27,279 nt of DNA, from the IMG/VR virus record IMGVR_UViG_3300017613_002316, positions 1-27,279 of that record. The stretch is one strand, 5' to 3'. The position numbers were made by a program, and so were the translations under genes. Of the stretch, positions 1 through 8,222 are shown in pieces. A model generated the notes under the pieces. The model worked only from the letters and a program-made list of their open reading frames with translations. It was not told the DNA's origin and searched no databases. Every line of letters starts with the position of its first letter. Within the stretch, counting starts at the first letter, position 1. Source of the stretch: a virus.

Positions 1-420
1 ATATAAATTTTTCAATGCATCAAATTTGAAACGGCAATCTTCACCATTAATTTTTTCATAAATCTCAGGGTGATACCGGCCGCCATCAAATGATATTGAA
101 ATACCATAAGGAAGAACTTTCTTGAGTTCTTTCGCATAACTAAAATCAGCTAACTTTTTACCATTTGTTATCAAACTTACCATATGTTTGTGTTTATGAA
201 TTGTTTCAATAATTTCAAACAAATCTTCATTGAGAGTAGGCTCTCCACCTAACAAACGGAAAATAACAGTTTTCGGTAATTTTCTACATACTTCATCAAT
301 ATATTCAACCGTAATATCTGGCAAATTTCGATTAACAGCATAACAAATATTACAATTCATGTTACATCTGTGAGTAAGATCAATATAAAGCTGCCTAAAT
401 GTATTATCTTCTATCTTCAT
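1..420 (-). CDS. Radical SAM protein, N-terminal part (cut by window edge)
   Basis: The first 140 residues are in the window and the frame is open to the left edge. The cluster motif CX3CX2C is at C19, C23 and C26, in the context THRCNMNCNIC, which is the site where radical SAM enzymes bind a [4Fe-4S] cluster and S-adenosylmethionine. GGEP at residues 58-61 is the usual SAM-contacting motif after the second strand, and ITNG near 84-87 and SFDG near 110-113 match the following strands of the partial TIM barrel. The GGEP and SFDG motifs place it with the SPASM/anaerobic-maturase-like branch, but the C-terminus that would show auxiliary clusters is outside the window. Its ATG overlaps the stop of the upstream gene as ATGA, so the two are probably translationally coupled. 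The substrate is unknown. Confidence 0.88.
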   Translation of the reverse strand, partial: MKIEDNTFRQLYIDLTHRCNMNCNICYAVNRNLPDITVEYIDEVCRKLPKTVIFRLLGGEPTLNEDLFEIIETIHKHKHMVSLITNGKKLADFSYAKELKKVLPYGISISFDGGRYHPEIYEKINGEDCRFKFDALKNLY

Positions 421-1853
421 GTCAAAAGTTTCCTTATGTAATCTTCTTTGAGATTTCTTTTCCTCTTTTTTATCTCATCTGTATAGTTTCGATGATCCAT
501 TGACCACGTTTCATCTGCTATGAAACCCAAATTCCGTAACCGATTATAATAGGTATGGCCTATATGTATATGGTCGTATTTTAGTTCTTCACATACTCTT
601 GCGGCTTTTTTGAATGTCATGTCAGATGTTTCTGATACCCAATATCCATCAGACAATAAAGTATATCCCCATTTTCCTGGATTCATTGTCAATGGTGCTT
701 CTCTTTTTATAGAATCTCTAACAGGAATATACAAAGGTCTAATTGTTACAACATCAAATGGAGATTTCTCACCTTTACAGTATTTATACCATTTTTTAAT
801 ATCATCCTCATTATCATACGGTAAACCGGCTATAAAACAAGCAGATATATGAATTTTTCCACTCCAGATTTTTCTTAGATTGTTCAGTGTTTCAAGTTGT
901 ATATCAGGATGAGGACCCTTTTTGATATATTTAAGAGTTTTAGGTGTTAAACTTTCAACTCCGAATGCTAAACCTTCGGCACCAGCATCTAACATCATAT
1001 GACCTGTCTCTGGATTGTCAATAAATCCTTTCAATCTTGCAAATGTAACAAACTTTATTTTGAATGATAATTTAGAAAACATATTACACACATCTACTGT
1101 TTTCTTCAAAGTAGAGTTAAATGTTGAATCTGTCAACATATAGTTTTTGATACCATATAATTCATAATTTCTTGTAACTTCATCCTTCAATGTGTCAATC
1201 GACTTTACATTAGGATTATATCGTATATGTTTATGCTTACAAAACGCACAATGAAAAGGACAACCTCTTTCTATCTCTAACGGTAAATGCTCATCTTGAA
1301 ATAAATTATCTTCGGGTTGCCAACACATAGGGACTTTATGAAAATCAACCGGTAACATTGAAGAACAATCAATAACATTACAAAATATTTTCATATTTCT
1401 TTTAATTTGATAATTTACCAATTTTTTTATAACATATTCTGCTTCATCTAAAACCCAATAATCTATTTTTGGATATTCTCTTCTGGTATTTTCTGTATTT
1501 ATACCACCATAAATATATTTCAAATTCGGATTTTTCTTATCAAGGATTTTAAAGAAAATGTTCATAAAATCATCTGATCTTGGAAAATATTTCGATGGTT
1601 TTCCAAATAACGTATCAAGATATGGGTCCATTGAACAAAAATGTGTAGAGGAAAAACCAACAAAGAGTGTATTACCATCAATAAATTTATCAGCGATATT
1701 CTGAATATCATTTTTAGTCAAATATTCAAAGAATTCAACCACCTGAATTTTAAGACCTATTTTTCTCAAAGCATTTGCAATAATATAAGGCCCATAATTA
1801 CGTCCGAACCCAATCATCTTATTATCTGTGGAGAATATTATACCATCAACCAT
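417..1853 (-). CDS. Radical SAM protein with B12-binding-like N-terminal domain
   Basis: This 478-residue protein has two parts. Residues 1-145 look like a Rossmann-type domain resembling the cobalamin-binding domain of BchE-type radical SAM enzymes. They carry a glycine-rich start (MIGFGRNYGP, 13-22), VGFSS (65-69) and YGGIN (115-119), followed by DYWVLDEAE. No DxHxxG cobalamin-ligand motif is obvious, so B12 binding is uncertain. Residues 190-400 are the radical SAM barrel with CX3CX2C at C198, C202 and C205 (RGCPFHCAFCKHKH). The conserved E of the glycine-rich strand region lies in FGVESL. Length fits this class. It overlaps the upstream gene by 8 bp and the downstream one by 4 bp. Members of this class perform methylations, rearrangements or ring chemistry; the substrate here cannot be told. 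Confidence 0.87.
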   Translation of the reverse strand: MVDGIIFSTDNKMIGFGRNYGPYIIANALRKIGLKIQVVEFFEYLTKNDIQNIADKFIDGNTLFVGFSSTHFCSMDPYLDTLFGKPSKYFPRSDDFMNIFFKILDKKNPNLKYIYGGINTENTRREYPKIDYWVLDEAEYVIKKLVNYQIKRNMKIFCNVIDCSSMLPVDFHKVPMCWQPEDNLFQDEHLPLEIERGCPFHCAFCKHKHIRYNPNVKSIDTLKDEVTRNYELYGIKNYMLTDSTFNSTLKKTVDVCNMFSKLSFKIKFVTFARLKGFIDNPETGHMMLDAGAEGLAFGVESLTPKTLKYIKKGPHPDIQLETLNNLRKIWSGKIHISACFIAGLPYDNEDDIKKWYKYCKGEKSPFDVVTIRPLYIPVRDSIKREAPLTMNPGKWGYTLLSDGYWVSETSDMTFKKAARVCEELKYDHIHIGHTYYNRLRNLGFIADETWSMDHRNYTDEIKKRKRNLKEDYIRKLLT

Positions 1854-2391
1854 CTATTTCCATCCATTCTTCAATCGTTTTATCCTTGAATTTTTCATCA
1901 AGATATAACCCGCAAATATATTGTTTTCTGCCGCAAATATTATATTTCTCCGGTAAAATAACAAAACCTTTATTCCATTGTTTTATATGCCTGTGCATTG
2001 CCTTCTTATACTCATTTTGTGTAGTAATACAAATTTTGAATCCTTGTTCACGGCACCATTCTATCTGTTGTTTCAATATTTTTTTCCAATGCACCAATTT
2101 ATTCCTATATTCTCTAAGAACAAACAACCTTTTTGAAATTATCGCAACATCCTCATTATATTTTTCAATACCAGCTAATCCAATAATTTCTCCATTATCA
2201 AAAGCTAAAAACAACGGGTCAATTTTCTTCTGTTTATAGACACAATTAAGTAAAGATTCAGGATTATCCTTCCATGTTATTGAATCCATATTCAATCTTG
2301 TTTGGGAATTCCTGCAATCATTCATTGCTTTTCTGCAAAAAAACTTTATTGCATAAAAATATTCATCAAGTTCTTTTTGTCTTATTACCAT
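1846..2391 (-). CDS. GNAT-like N-acetyltransferase
   Basis: The 181-residue protein fits the GNAT fold. FLAFDNGEIIGLAGIEKY (61-78) looks like the β2-β4 hairpin. SKRLFVLREYRNKLVHWKKI (86-105) looks like strand β4 followed by the acetyl-CoA pyrophosphate loop and helix α3, although the loop is degenerate (REYRNK instead of R/QxxGxG/A). CITTQNE (121-127) matches strand β5. Members transfer acyl groups from acyl-CoA to amino groups, and in surface-glycan loci they commonly acylate amino sugars. It lies between the B12-type radical SAM gene (8 bp overlap) and the sulfotransferase-like gene (7 bp overlap). No clear Shine-Dalgarno site precedes the ATG, so it probably relies on coupling to the upstream gene. 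The weak acetyl-CoA loop leaves catalytic activity unproven. Confidence 0.6.
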   Translation of the reverse strand: MVIRQKELDEYFYAIKFFCRKAMNDCRNSQTRLNMDSITWKDNPESLLNCVYKQKKIDPLFLAFDNGEIIGLAGIEKYNEDVAIISKRLFVLREYRNKLVHWKKILKQQIEWCREQGFKICITTQNEYKKAMHRHIKQWNKGFVILPEKYNICGRKQYICGLYLDEKFKDKTIEEWMEIDG

Positions 2392-2921
2392 ATCGTATTC
2401 AACTTTTTAATTTCTATATTTTTGTCTTTCAAACCAAGAAAGTCCAATATCGGTTCCTTTTTTATTTTTGTTTGTAAAACTTTATCCGCAAATGATTTTA
2501 TATATCTCATGTTATCTTGAAATTTATCTTTTTTGGTTCTATTCAAAATATTTTTAATATCAATATCACTATAACCTTCCTTATTTTTCAGATAAAAATT
2601 TATAAGAGATTTCCTGTGTTCTTCTTTATTCCGTAAAAGATATATAAAATAAATTTCAGTAAAATATTCTTTTATTTCTTTTAAAACATATCCAAATTCC
2701 CGCATATATAAAAATGGTGTTCCATCAAGATAGAATTTATAATTTCTTGGCACGTCAAAGTATGAATCCAAATCTGGGGTATCAATTTCATATGGTTCAT
2801 CAAAATTTTTGAGTTTGAACATCTCCTTCCGTGGCCAAGTGTAAATTTCCTCGTATTCTTTCAAAAATGTCCAAAGAGAAGTTGTTCCTGTTCTCGGAGG
2901 CCCTATATTCAACCATATCAT
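2385..2921 (-). CDS. Sulfotransferase-like protein (PAPS-binding motif)
   Basis: The 178-residue protein begins with IGPPRTGTTSL (6-16). This is the 5'-phosphosulfate-binding loop (consensus PRSGTTxL) by which sulfotransferases hold 3'-phosphoadenosine-5'-phosphosulfate. FYLDGTPFLY (63-72) matches the conserved E/DxTPxY region. LLRNKEEHRKSLINFY (95-110) matches the 3'-phosphate-binding motif, with R97 and S105 as the expected contacts. At 178 residues it is shorter than usual family members of about 250-300, but it has a clean ATG that overlaps the preceding stop as ATGA, and its own TAA. The likely role is sulfation of a sugar or other hydroxyl made by the neighbouring glycan genes, which is inference from context. 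A kinase-like P-loop reading is less likely because both sulfotransferase motifs are present and correctly spaced. Confidence 0.8.
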   Translation of the reverse strand: MIWLNIGPPRTGTTSLWTFLKEYEEIYTWPRKEMFKLKNFDEPYEIDTPDLDSYFDVPRNYKFYLDGTPFLYMREFGYVLKEIKEYFTEIYFIYLLRNKEEHRKSLINFYLKNKEGYSDIDIKNILNRTKKDKFQDNMRYIKSFADKVLQTKIKKEPILDFLGLKDKNIEIKKLNTIW

Positions 2922-3628
2922 TTTTTACCTATCAGTAACCATCTGTGCCAATTTTTTGATAGTGATTTCACACCTGTTGTCCATACTTCTGATAATGCTG
3001 CTTTATTTATAAGCTCATCTAACGAATAAACATTATCTACATGTGTATCCCATTCCATATCTGAGGATTGTAATGCCACTATTTTACCATCCGGTATAAG
3101 TTTTGTCCACTTCTCAAGATAAATATGTTCACAACTGGTATTAATAATAAAATCTTGAGATATCTTGTCATAATTAATTTCAAACATATCCTGTGTTTCT
3201 GCATTACAACCAAACATTTCTGCTATCAATGTGCAATCTGGATCAATATCTGTTGTCAAAGCAGTATATTTGAAATACGCATAATTAGATAACATCAAAT
3301 AAAGAACACCATGCCAACCACCTACTATCAAAATATCAGGTTCGTATTTCAATCTAAGTTTATTCATACTCTGGATCAACCATTTTTTTGATTCTATTTG
3401 TCCTACCTGAAATGAATCAAAATTTTGATCTGGGAATAATAACATAGCATCCAAAACTGTCCTAAAATCAACAAACCTTCCATAATTTACTATATCCTCA
3501 AATGCTTTTTTGAGGTGTAGATTACAGTGATTTTTATATATTCTCGTAAATTCGGATAATGTAATATCGGCTTTACAATAATCCACTAATTTTTCAAATA
3601 TTATCCCTTTTTTTTCTACTGGTATCAT
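2918..3628 (-). CDS. Class I SAM-dependent methyltransferase-like protein
   Basis: The 236-residue protein has a helical N-terminal region (1-95) followed by a Rossmann-type methyltransferase core. DILIVGGWHGVLY (98-110) is the glycine-rich SAM-binding loop. TTDIDPD (125-131) supplies the acidic residue that normally holds the ribose. DMFEI (147-151) and FIINTSCEHI (160-169) correspond to the later strands. The C-terminal part (QSSDMEWDTHVDNVYSLDEL) matches the lid region seen in phage-encoded methyltransferases of this type. The target is not evident; small molecules or sugars are favoured over DNA because no DPPY-type motif is present. It ends 4 bp inside the sulfotransferase-like gene and starts 6 bp after the radical SAM gene upstream. 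The Shine-Dalgarno site is weak (GGTGA). Confidence 0.72.
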   Translation of the reverse strand: MIPVEKKGIIFEKLVDYCKADITLSEFTRIYKNHCNLHLKKAFEDIVNYGRFVDFRTVLDAMLLFPDQNFDSFQVGQIESKKWLIQSMNKLRLKYEPDILIVGGWHGVLYLMLSNYAYFKYTALTTDIDPDCTLIAEMFGCNAETQDMFEINYDKISQDFIINTSCEHIYLEKWTKLIPDGKIVALQSSDMEWDTHVDNVYSLDELINKAALSEVWTTGVKSLSKNWHRWLLIGKK

Positions 3629-3634
3629 TAGAAA

Positions 3635-4489
3635 TCACCAATTTTTGTGTGTGCAATCATCACATAAATTTTCTGTTATTTTGTCCCAAATATTTGGTCT
3701 TTTTGAACGGTTGAATGCCCAATAAATATTTTCTTTGAATTCTTTGAATGTATTATATGGTTTTATTATACCATTTATTCTTTCAGGGTATAAAGATTTA
3801 ACAAAATTACGGATCGATGAATGACAACATATATATAATTTGGCGTCTATACCCATACCTGCTTCTCCACTATCAATAAAACATCCCGCATTTTTCAGTT
3901 TTCCTGGTTTGGTTGGTTTTTCCAATAAATCCGAATACTCTCTTGACCCTATAATATGTGCATAATTCAATTTCAAACTTTTGCTGAATTCTTCAATTTC
4001 AGGTATTTGATGTTGATTATGCCTGAAAACAATAAACTGCATATTGGCGGTTCCACCAGAAGAAATAAATGTATTGATGTTTTTTATAACTTTATCAAAC
4101 GATGTTCCTCTATATTTTACGTGTGTTTCAGAATCAAGTCCGTCTATCCCAAAAAATACTTCATCATCATCATTACATATAATAGCAAATTTACTCCACC
4201 ATTTCTGCGTATGTGGTTCTCCATTTGTAAACATAACAAACCTGGCTCCTATACTATGTATGATATCTATCAAACGAAACAGATTTGGATGAAATATAGG
4301 ATCACCGAAACTACCACATAATAAAACCTTTTCAACATCAGCATTTTGCCAATCAAGCGACTCAAATTTATCTAAATCAAGATATAATTTTGGAATTTCA
4401 ACCTTCCCGGGGTATTTGTTTCTAATACATAGAGAACATTTAGCTTGACAAACTGTTGTCACTTCAACATTTACACTTTGAACTTTCAT
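3635..4489 (-). CDS. Radical SAM protein, 'CGxFGD' type
   Basis: This 284-residue protein carries CX3CX2C at C14, C18 and C21 (TTVCQAKCSLC). Instead of the usual GGEP it has CGSFGDP (58-64). FFGIDGLDSETHVKYRG (112-128) and FIVFRHNQHQI (152-162) follow. The same three blocks occur in the protein at 6292-7302, so the two are paralogues. C-terminal cysteines C203, C221, C222, C276 and C279 (LCDDC) could bind an auxiliary iron-sulfur cluster, as SPASM or twitch domains do. The reaction is unknown. Its ATG overlaps the upstream glycosyltransferase-like stop as ATGA, so it belongs to the same coupled decoration operon. Membership of the superfamily is secure; the function is not. Confidence 0.88.
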   Translation of the reverse strand: MKVQSVNVEVTTVCQAKCSLCIRNKYPGKVEIPKLYLDLDKFESLDWQNADVEKVLLCGSFGDPIFHPNLFRLIDIIHSIGARFVMFTNGEPHTQKWWSKFAIICNDDDEVFFGIDGLDSETHVKYRGTSFDKVIKNINTFISSGGTANMQFIVFRHNQHQIPEIEEFSKSLKLNYAHIIGSREYSDLLEKPTKPGKLKNAGCFIDSGEAGMGIDAKLYICCHSSIRNFVKSLYPERINGIIKPYNTFKEFKENIYWAFNRSKRPNIWDKITENLCDDCTHKNW

Positions 4490-5460
4490 CTGAAATCCTC
4501 TATAATATCAAAAATTTTATCATCTTTAGTCATTACAAGGCTATCAAAATCGTTCAGGCAGTCTTTCCATCTCCAGTAACCACCATCTTTGAGCTTACCA
4601 AAATCGTGATAAATTATTTTCTTATCAAACCATACACATTCCGGTAAAAGACGTGGAGATGGGTCCATATCCTTATCACCATACTCAGCCCACATACCAC
4701 GAATGGATGGTAAATAAAGCAAAGTATCAAATTTATACATGTAATCTTCAATAGGTGTTTTTAAAACATCCACATTATCACTCTCAAGGATTTTATATTT
4801 ATCATACCATCTGTCTTTTGTTGTTATCGTATAATGTTCAAATTTATACTTAGTCATGAAATTTTTCAAATCTTCAACAGGATAACATTTGTGATCCGTC
4901 ACCATATTCAGCATACAAGAATGTCTTACTTCTTTGTCTAACTGTTTCATGATATCAAAATACAATGACCTTCGATATTTTACATGTGGATAATCTCTGT
5001 ATGTTTCAAATACCCTATCATCATATAACATCAATACATTTTTTCGTTTTGTTTCAAATGCTTTTGTGAATTTATGCTCTGGTGGCAATTCCCATATTGT
5101 TATAACCTTTTTCCTGGGAAGAAAAATATCATAATAATACATTTGAGATGCAGAAGACATTGAAGGCGCAAATATAATGTTTGAGAAAATCTTTATTATC
5201 TTATTTGATCTTATGTAATCATTTTTATAAAATACATAGATATCCCTTTTCAATGATTCAATATCAACATCATACTTATCAGTTATTGCAAAATAAACAA
5301 CATCTGAAGGGACAATTGACATTATCATGAAGCAAACATCATACCCTTTTTCTTTAAACAAATGAAAATATTCAAAACTATCATAAAAAGAACCAGAACA
5401 AAGGTAATTAGCATCAAAATATATACATATATCATACTTTCTAATTTTTTTCATTCCCAT
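4486..5460 (-). CDS. Putative glycosyltransferase (GT-B-like), paralogue 1
   Basis: The 324-residue protein is not a textbook glycosyltransferase, but its C-terminal half is built like the donor-binding domain of GT-B enzymes. KFDTLLYLPS (243-252) is followed by DPSPRLLPECVWFDKKIIY (266-284), where the glutamate sits as the conserved acidic residue of retaining GT-B enzymes does, and then by KDGGYWRWKDC. The protein at 8219-9031 repeats this block closely (DPHPRLFHEC, then KDGSFYRF), so the two are paralogues. The N-terminus (ICIYFDANYLCSGSFYDSFEYF) resembles an acceptor-domain start. The gene overlaps its neighbours by 10 and 4 bp. A second ATG at 5454 would give a tighter ATGA overlap, and neither start has a good Shine-Dalgarno site. 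The donor sugar cannot be deduced; UDP-xylose is a candidate because of the nearby UXS-like gene. Confidence 0.6.
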   Translation of the reverse strand: MGMKKIRKYDICIYFDANYLCSGSFYDSFEYFHLFKEKGYDVCFMIMSIVPSDVVYFAITDKYDVDIESLKRDIYVFYKNDYIRSNKIIKIFSNIIFAPSMSSASQMYYYDIFLPRKKVITIWELPPEHKFTKAFETKRKNVLMLYDDRVFETYRDYPHVKYRRSLYFDIMKQLDKEVRHSCMLNMVTDHKCYPVEDLKNFMTKYKFEHYTITTKDRWYDKYKILESDNVDVLKTPIEDYMYKFDTLLYLPSIRGMWAEYGDKDMDPSPRLLPECVWFDKKIIYHDFGKLKDGGYWRWKDCLNDFDSLVMTKDDKIFDIIEDFR

Positions 5461-6323
5461 GGTTTATATGTATAATCCTCACACATCATCATTCTAACTA
5501 TTTCTTTATCACCCTTGCCATAATGATTCCAGTAATCTTTCAAACCATCATTCACATCATTAGGATGATCAACATAATGAACCTTTTTACCCATAATCAA
5601 AAATTCAAATATACTTCGGCCAAATTGTTCAAATTTGCTTCTGTCTGCTCTACGATAATAAATATACCCAGAATAATCAAACATCTTTTTAAGAGCATCA
5701 CCTTTCAGCCTGTCAACTACTCGTACAAGTTGATTACTTTGATTATAATAATCAACAATTGCGTCCGGCTCATTATCATCTCTTTCGCCCCTGAAGAACC
5801 ACTTTTGGTTATCACTAAAGGGAACTGTCAATAACGCCTGGATATTGATTTTCTTATAAAAGATAGTTGCCGGTATATATGGATATTTTATCTCAAATTT
5901 CTCATAGTTCACTTTTGGCATCAAAAACAGAATTTCGGAGAAGTGATGTTTATCCAATATTCTATTCAAATCACCAATGTCTTTCTTATAAAAGAAGTTA
6001 GTGATTCCATTCAAATGATAACTCAGCTCGGCATTATCAAAAACTATCAATTTTTTACATACAATCGGTTCAGCTTTTATCAATGAAACAAAATCTGTTA
6101 CAACATTTTTTCTTCGATGAACAATTACTTCATCTATTTCTTTTATTTTTCCTGTTTTATATCTTCTCAAAGAATTTTTAATGATGTCTTGTAAGTACCA
6201 TTTATTATAACAATTGAATACCACATCATAATCGTTACGAATCAAATAATCCTGAAAATCTAATAGGTTTATCGGAGAACCACTAATTCCTTTATGTTTT
6301 GAGACAATTGCTATTTTCTTCAA
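5451..6323 (-). CDS. Putative glycosyltransferase (GT-B-like), paralogue 2
   Basis: I place the start at TTG 6323, not at the upstream ATG 6365. TTG is preceded by GTGGAGGG with a 6-base gap to the GGAGG core, the best ribosome site in reach, and the resulting N-terminus (MKKIAIVSKHKGISGSPIN) matches that of the paralogue at 8219-9031 (MKNVVLFYIYKPLEITGSTIN). The protein then has 290 residues. ISGSPINLLDF (13-23) corresponds to the acceptor-side loop of GT-B enzymes. RSIFEFLIMGKKVHYVD (236-252) is the donor-side helix with a conserved glutamate at 240, as in the EX7E region. It overlaps the upstream radical SAM gene by 32 bp. The likely role is transfer of a sugar onto a phage or host surface molecule, inferred from motif and context. 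Confidence 0.6.
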   Translation of the reverse strand: MKKIAIVSKHKGISGSPINLLDFQDYLIRNDYDVVFNCYNKWYLQDIIKNSLRRYKTGKIKEIDEVIVHRRKNVVTDFVSLIKAEPIVCKKLIVFDNAELSYHLNGITNFFYKKDIGDLNRILDKHHFSEILFLMPKVNYEKFEIKYPYIPATIFYKKINIQALLTVPFSDNQKWFFRGERDDNEPDAIVDYYNQSNQLVRVVDRLKGDALKKMFDYSGYIYYRRADRSKFEQFGRSIFEFLIMGKKVHYVDHPNDVNDGLKDYWNHYGKGDKEIVRMMMCEDYTYKPWE

Positions 6324-7302
6324 AATAACCCTCCACTTGTTTTGTCCCACCATACCAGATTTCATCTTTCCAATCTGTTTTACACATCTTGTTACAAAAT
6401 TTTAATCTTTTATAATTATTCCATATGAATTCAAAGAATGGACTTTTCAAACATTCTTCCAAAGAAGATGTATATAAGTTTTGATGTTTTCTATATTTAT
6501 GATAATTCAATATCAAATCTCTATCACCTTGCCATAAAGTTTCTAATTTTCTTCCTTCGATATATTTCCGTGGGTCCATATATCCACAAGGCATAACAGT
6601 ACCATCAGAACAAATATACACTGACTTTCTTTTTATCAATTCATTGCACGTTATTTCTTGCTTGTCAGGCATTTCAGTTCTCGTTTGTACCGGTATTATT
6701 GTGGGTCTTTCATAAACATCATCATATATTCTTGATGTTTTGATTTTGAATACAACGCAACCAATTTCTTTTGCTATTTTTTCTGCTTCATATATTTGAT
6801 GCTCATTGTGTTTGAAAAGGATAAACTGCCAAAATGCACGTCCTCCGGCATCTATAAACGCTTTCATATTACGCATTGCAGGACCCCACTTGATGTTTTT
6901 ACGATAAATTTCATGTGTATCCTCAAGACCATCAAATGAAAAAATTACATGACTTCTCTTAGAAAAAGATAGAAGTTCCGCAACCTTTTTCCAATATTCT
7001 GGTTTATGACCAATACCTGTAGTTGCAACTTGAAACAATAATTTCTCATTTTCACTTTTTCTAATATGTTCTAAAACATCAAGAAAACGCCGATAGAAAA
7101 CATTATCTCCAAAATTGCCACATATTGTAAGTGTATGTATTTGTCTCAAAAAATCTATTGTTAGATTTCTCGTCAATACATCATAATCTAAATTTGCTCG
7201 TGATGGTACTCTCCAAAGATATCTTGCACAATATGGGCATCTTCCATTACATACAGATGTGAGTTCTAAATCTATTCTTCTGATTTCGTCAATATTCCAC
7301 AT
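6292..7302 (-). CDS. Radical SAM protein with SPASM-like C-terminus, 'CGxFGD' type
   Basis: The 336-residue protein binds the radical SAM cluster through C18, C22 and C25 (TSVCNGRCPYC). It shares CGNFGD (61-66), FSFDGLEDTHEIYRK (121-135) and FILFKHNEHQI (160-170) with the protein at 3635-4489, so the two are paralogues, about 50 residues different in length. The C-terminus adds a fuller set of cysteines: C219, then C231 and C239 in the hairpin CSDGTVMPC typical of SPASM domains, then C303 and C307. An auxiliary [4Fe-4S] cluster is therefore likely. The ATG is preceded by GGAG at an 11-base distance, and the gene starts inside the last codons of the UXS-like gene (31 bp overlap). The substrate is unknown. 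The context suggests a sugar- or peptide-modifying enzyme, but nothing in the sequence proves it. Confidence 0.88.
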   Translation of the reverse strand: MWNIDEIRRIDLELTSVCNGRCPYCARYLWRVPSRANLDYDVLTRNLTIDFLRQIHTLTICGNFGDNVFYRRFLDVLEHIRKSENEKLLFQVATTGIGHKPEYWKKVAELLSFSKRSHVIFSFDGLEDTHEIYRKNIKWGPAMRNMKAFIDAGGRAFWQFILFKHNEHQIYEAEKIAKEIGCVVFKIKTSRIYDDVYERPTIIPVQTRTEMPDKQEITCNELIKRKSVYICSDGTVMPCGYMDPRKYIEGRKLETLWQGDRDLILNYHKYRKHQNLYTSSLEECLKSPFFEFIWNNYKRLKFCNKMCKTDWKDEIWYGGTKQVEGYFEENSNCLKT

Positions 7303-8222
7303 TTATCATAATACTCCACTGTTTCTTTCAATCCATCAATCAAATCAACCCGTGGTGTCCACAATAACAACCGTTGAGCCTGTGATATATCAGGGCATCT
7401 TTGATTAGGTTCATCCTTTGAACGCTTCTTTTCATATACAATTTGAGCATCTTCATCTTCCATTATTTTCAATATTTCTTCTGCCAAATCAAAAATACTC
7501 ACATTGCCTGATGGGTCGCCTATATTTATAGGTGTTGTGACATTACTCTCCATCAATTTTATAAGACCATCAACACAATCATCAACATAACAGAATGCAC
7601 GTTCTTGATAACCATCACCGTAAATCGTAATCGGCCTGTTCAAGATAAAATTAGGCACAACACGACCATCATCTTCTGACATCCGTGGGCCATATACATT
7701 GAACAATCTGGCTATCCTGATATCAACATTGAACTGACGCTTGAAGCTCATAAACAACGATTCTGCTGCTCGTTTGCTCTCCACATAACAAGCCCGTGGA
7801 CCCAGATTATCTACATTTTCACCAAAGTATGTTTCTTTGATGGGTGTTCTAATGCTACCATATACCTCTGATGAAGATGTAAACAATATCCTGGCCTCAT
7901 ACTTCTGTGCCAACTCTAACATATTGAATGAACCATAAATAGATGTTTTCATTGTCTGCACCGGATCATTTTGATAATGTACCGGTGAAGCTGGACAAGC
8001 TAAGTGATATATTCTATCAAATTTACCTGCCAGTATCAAAAATGGTGAGCAAATGTCATGCTCTATAAATTCAAACCTAAAATTCGCCAAGCATTTTGTT
8101 AGATTATTCATGGTACTATTGAACATATTATCAATACACACAACATTATGTCCCTGTTCCAAAAGCCTTTCACATAATGGGGCACCAATTAGACCGGCAC
8201 CGCCTGTTACCATAATTTTCAT
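7272..8222 (-). CDS. uxs: UDP-glucuronate decarboxylase (UDP-xylose synthase) homologue
   Basis: This 316-residue extended short-chain dehydrogenase has the NAD-binding GGAGLIG loop (7-13) and an aspartate at 31 for the ribose. HLACPASPVHYQ (73-84) is a block highly characteristic of UDP-glucuronate decarboxylases. TSSSEVYG (115-122) and GPRACYVESKR (141-151) follow, with the catalytic YxxxK at Y146 and K150. ARLFNVYGPRM (171-181), DGRVVPNFI and YGDGYQERAF (201-210) complete the pattern. The enzyme oxidises UDP-glucuronate at C4, decarboxylates it and reduces the product to UDP-xylose. Length and motif order are complete, so it should be active. A perfect AAGGAGG site 5 bases before the ATG implies strong translation. 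It would feed a pentose donor to the three adjacent glycosyltransferase-like proteins. A related UDP-sugar epimerase activity is the main alternative. Confidence 0.9.
   Translation of the reverse strand: MKIMVTGGAGLIGAPLCERLLEQGHNVVCIDNMFNSTMNNLTKCLANFRFEFIEHDICSPFLILAGKFDRIYHLACPASPVHYQNDPVQTMKTSIYGSFNMLELAQKYEARILFTSSSEVYGSIRTPIKETYFGENVDNLGPRACYVESKRAAESLFMSFKRQFNVDIRIARLFNVYGPRMSEDDGRVVPNFILNRPITIYGDGYQERAFCYVDDCVDGLIKLMESNVTTPINIGDPSGNVSIFDLAEEILKIMEDEDAQIVYEKKRSKDEPNQRCPDISQAQRLLLWTPRVDLIDGLKETVEYYDKCGILTKSEE

Noticed and set aside
781-788. TATAAATA late-promoter octamers inside genes (also in 3003-3011 and near 7523)
   Set aside because: They lie in the middle of coding sequence of very AT-rich DNA and are expected by chance.
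610-852. Plus-strand open frames across the window (for example 610-852, 1886-2239, 3956-4321, 19315-19641)
   Set aside because: Each lies opposite a well-supported minus-strand gene, has no ribosome site of note and encodes low-complexity AT-driven sequence.
6324-6365. Upstream ATG start for the glycosyltransferase-like protein at 5451-6323
   Set aside because: The extra 14 residues have no match in the paralogue, while TTG 6323 has an excellent GGAGG site and gives matching N-termini.
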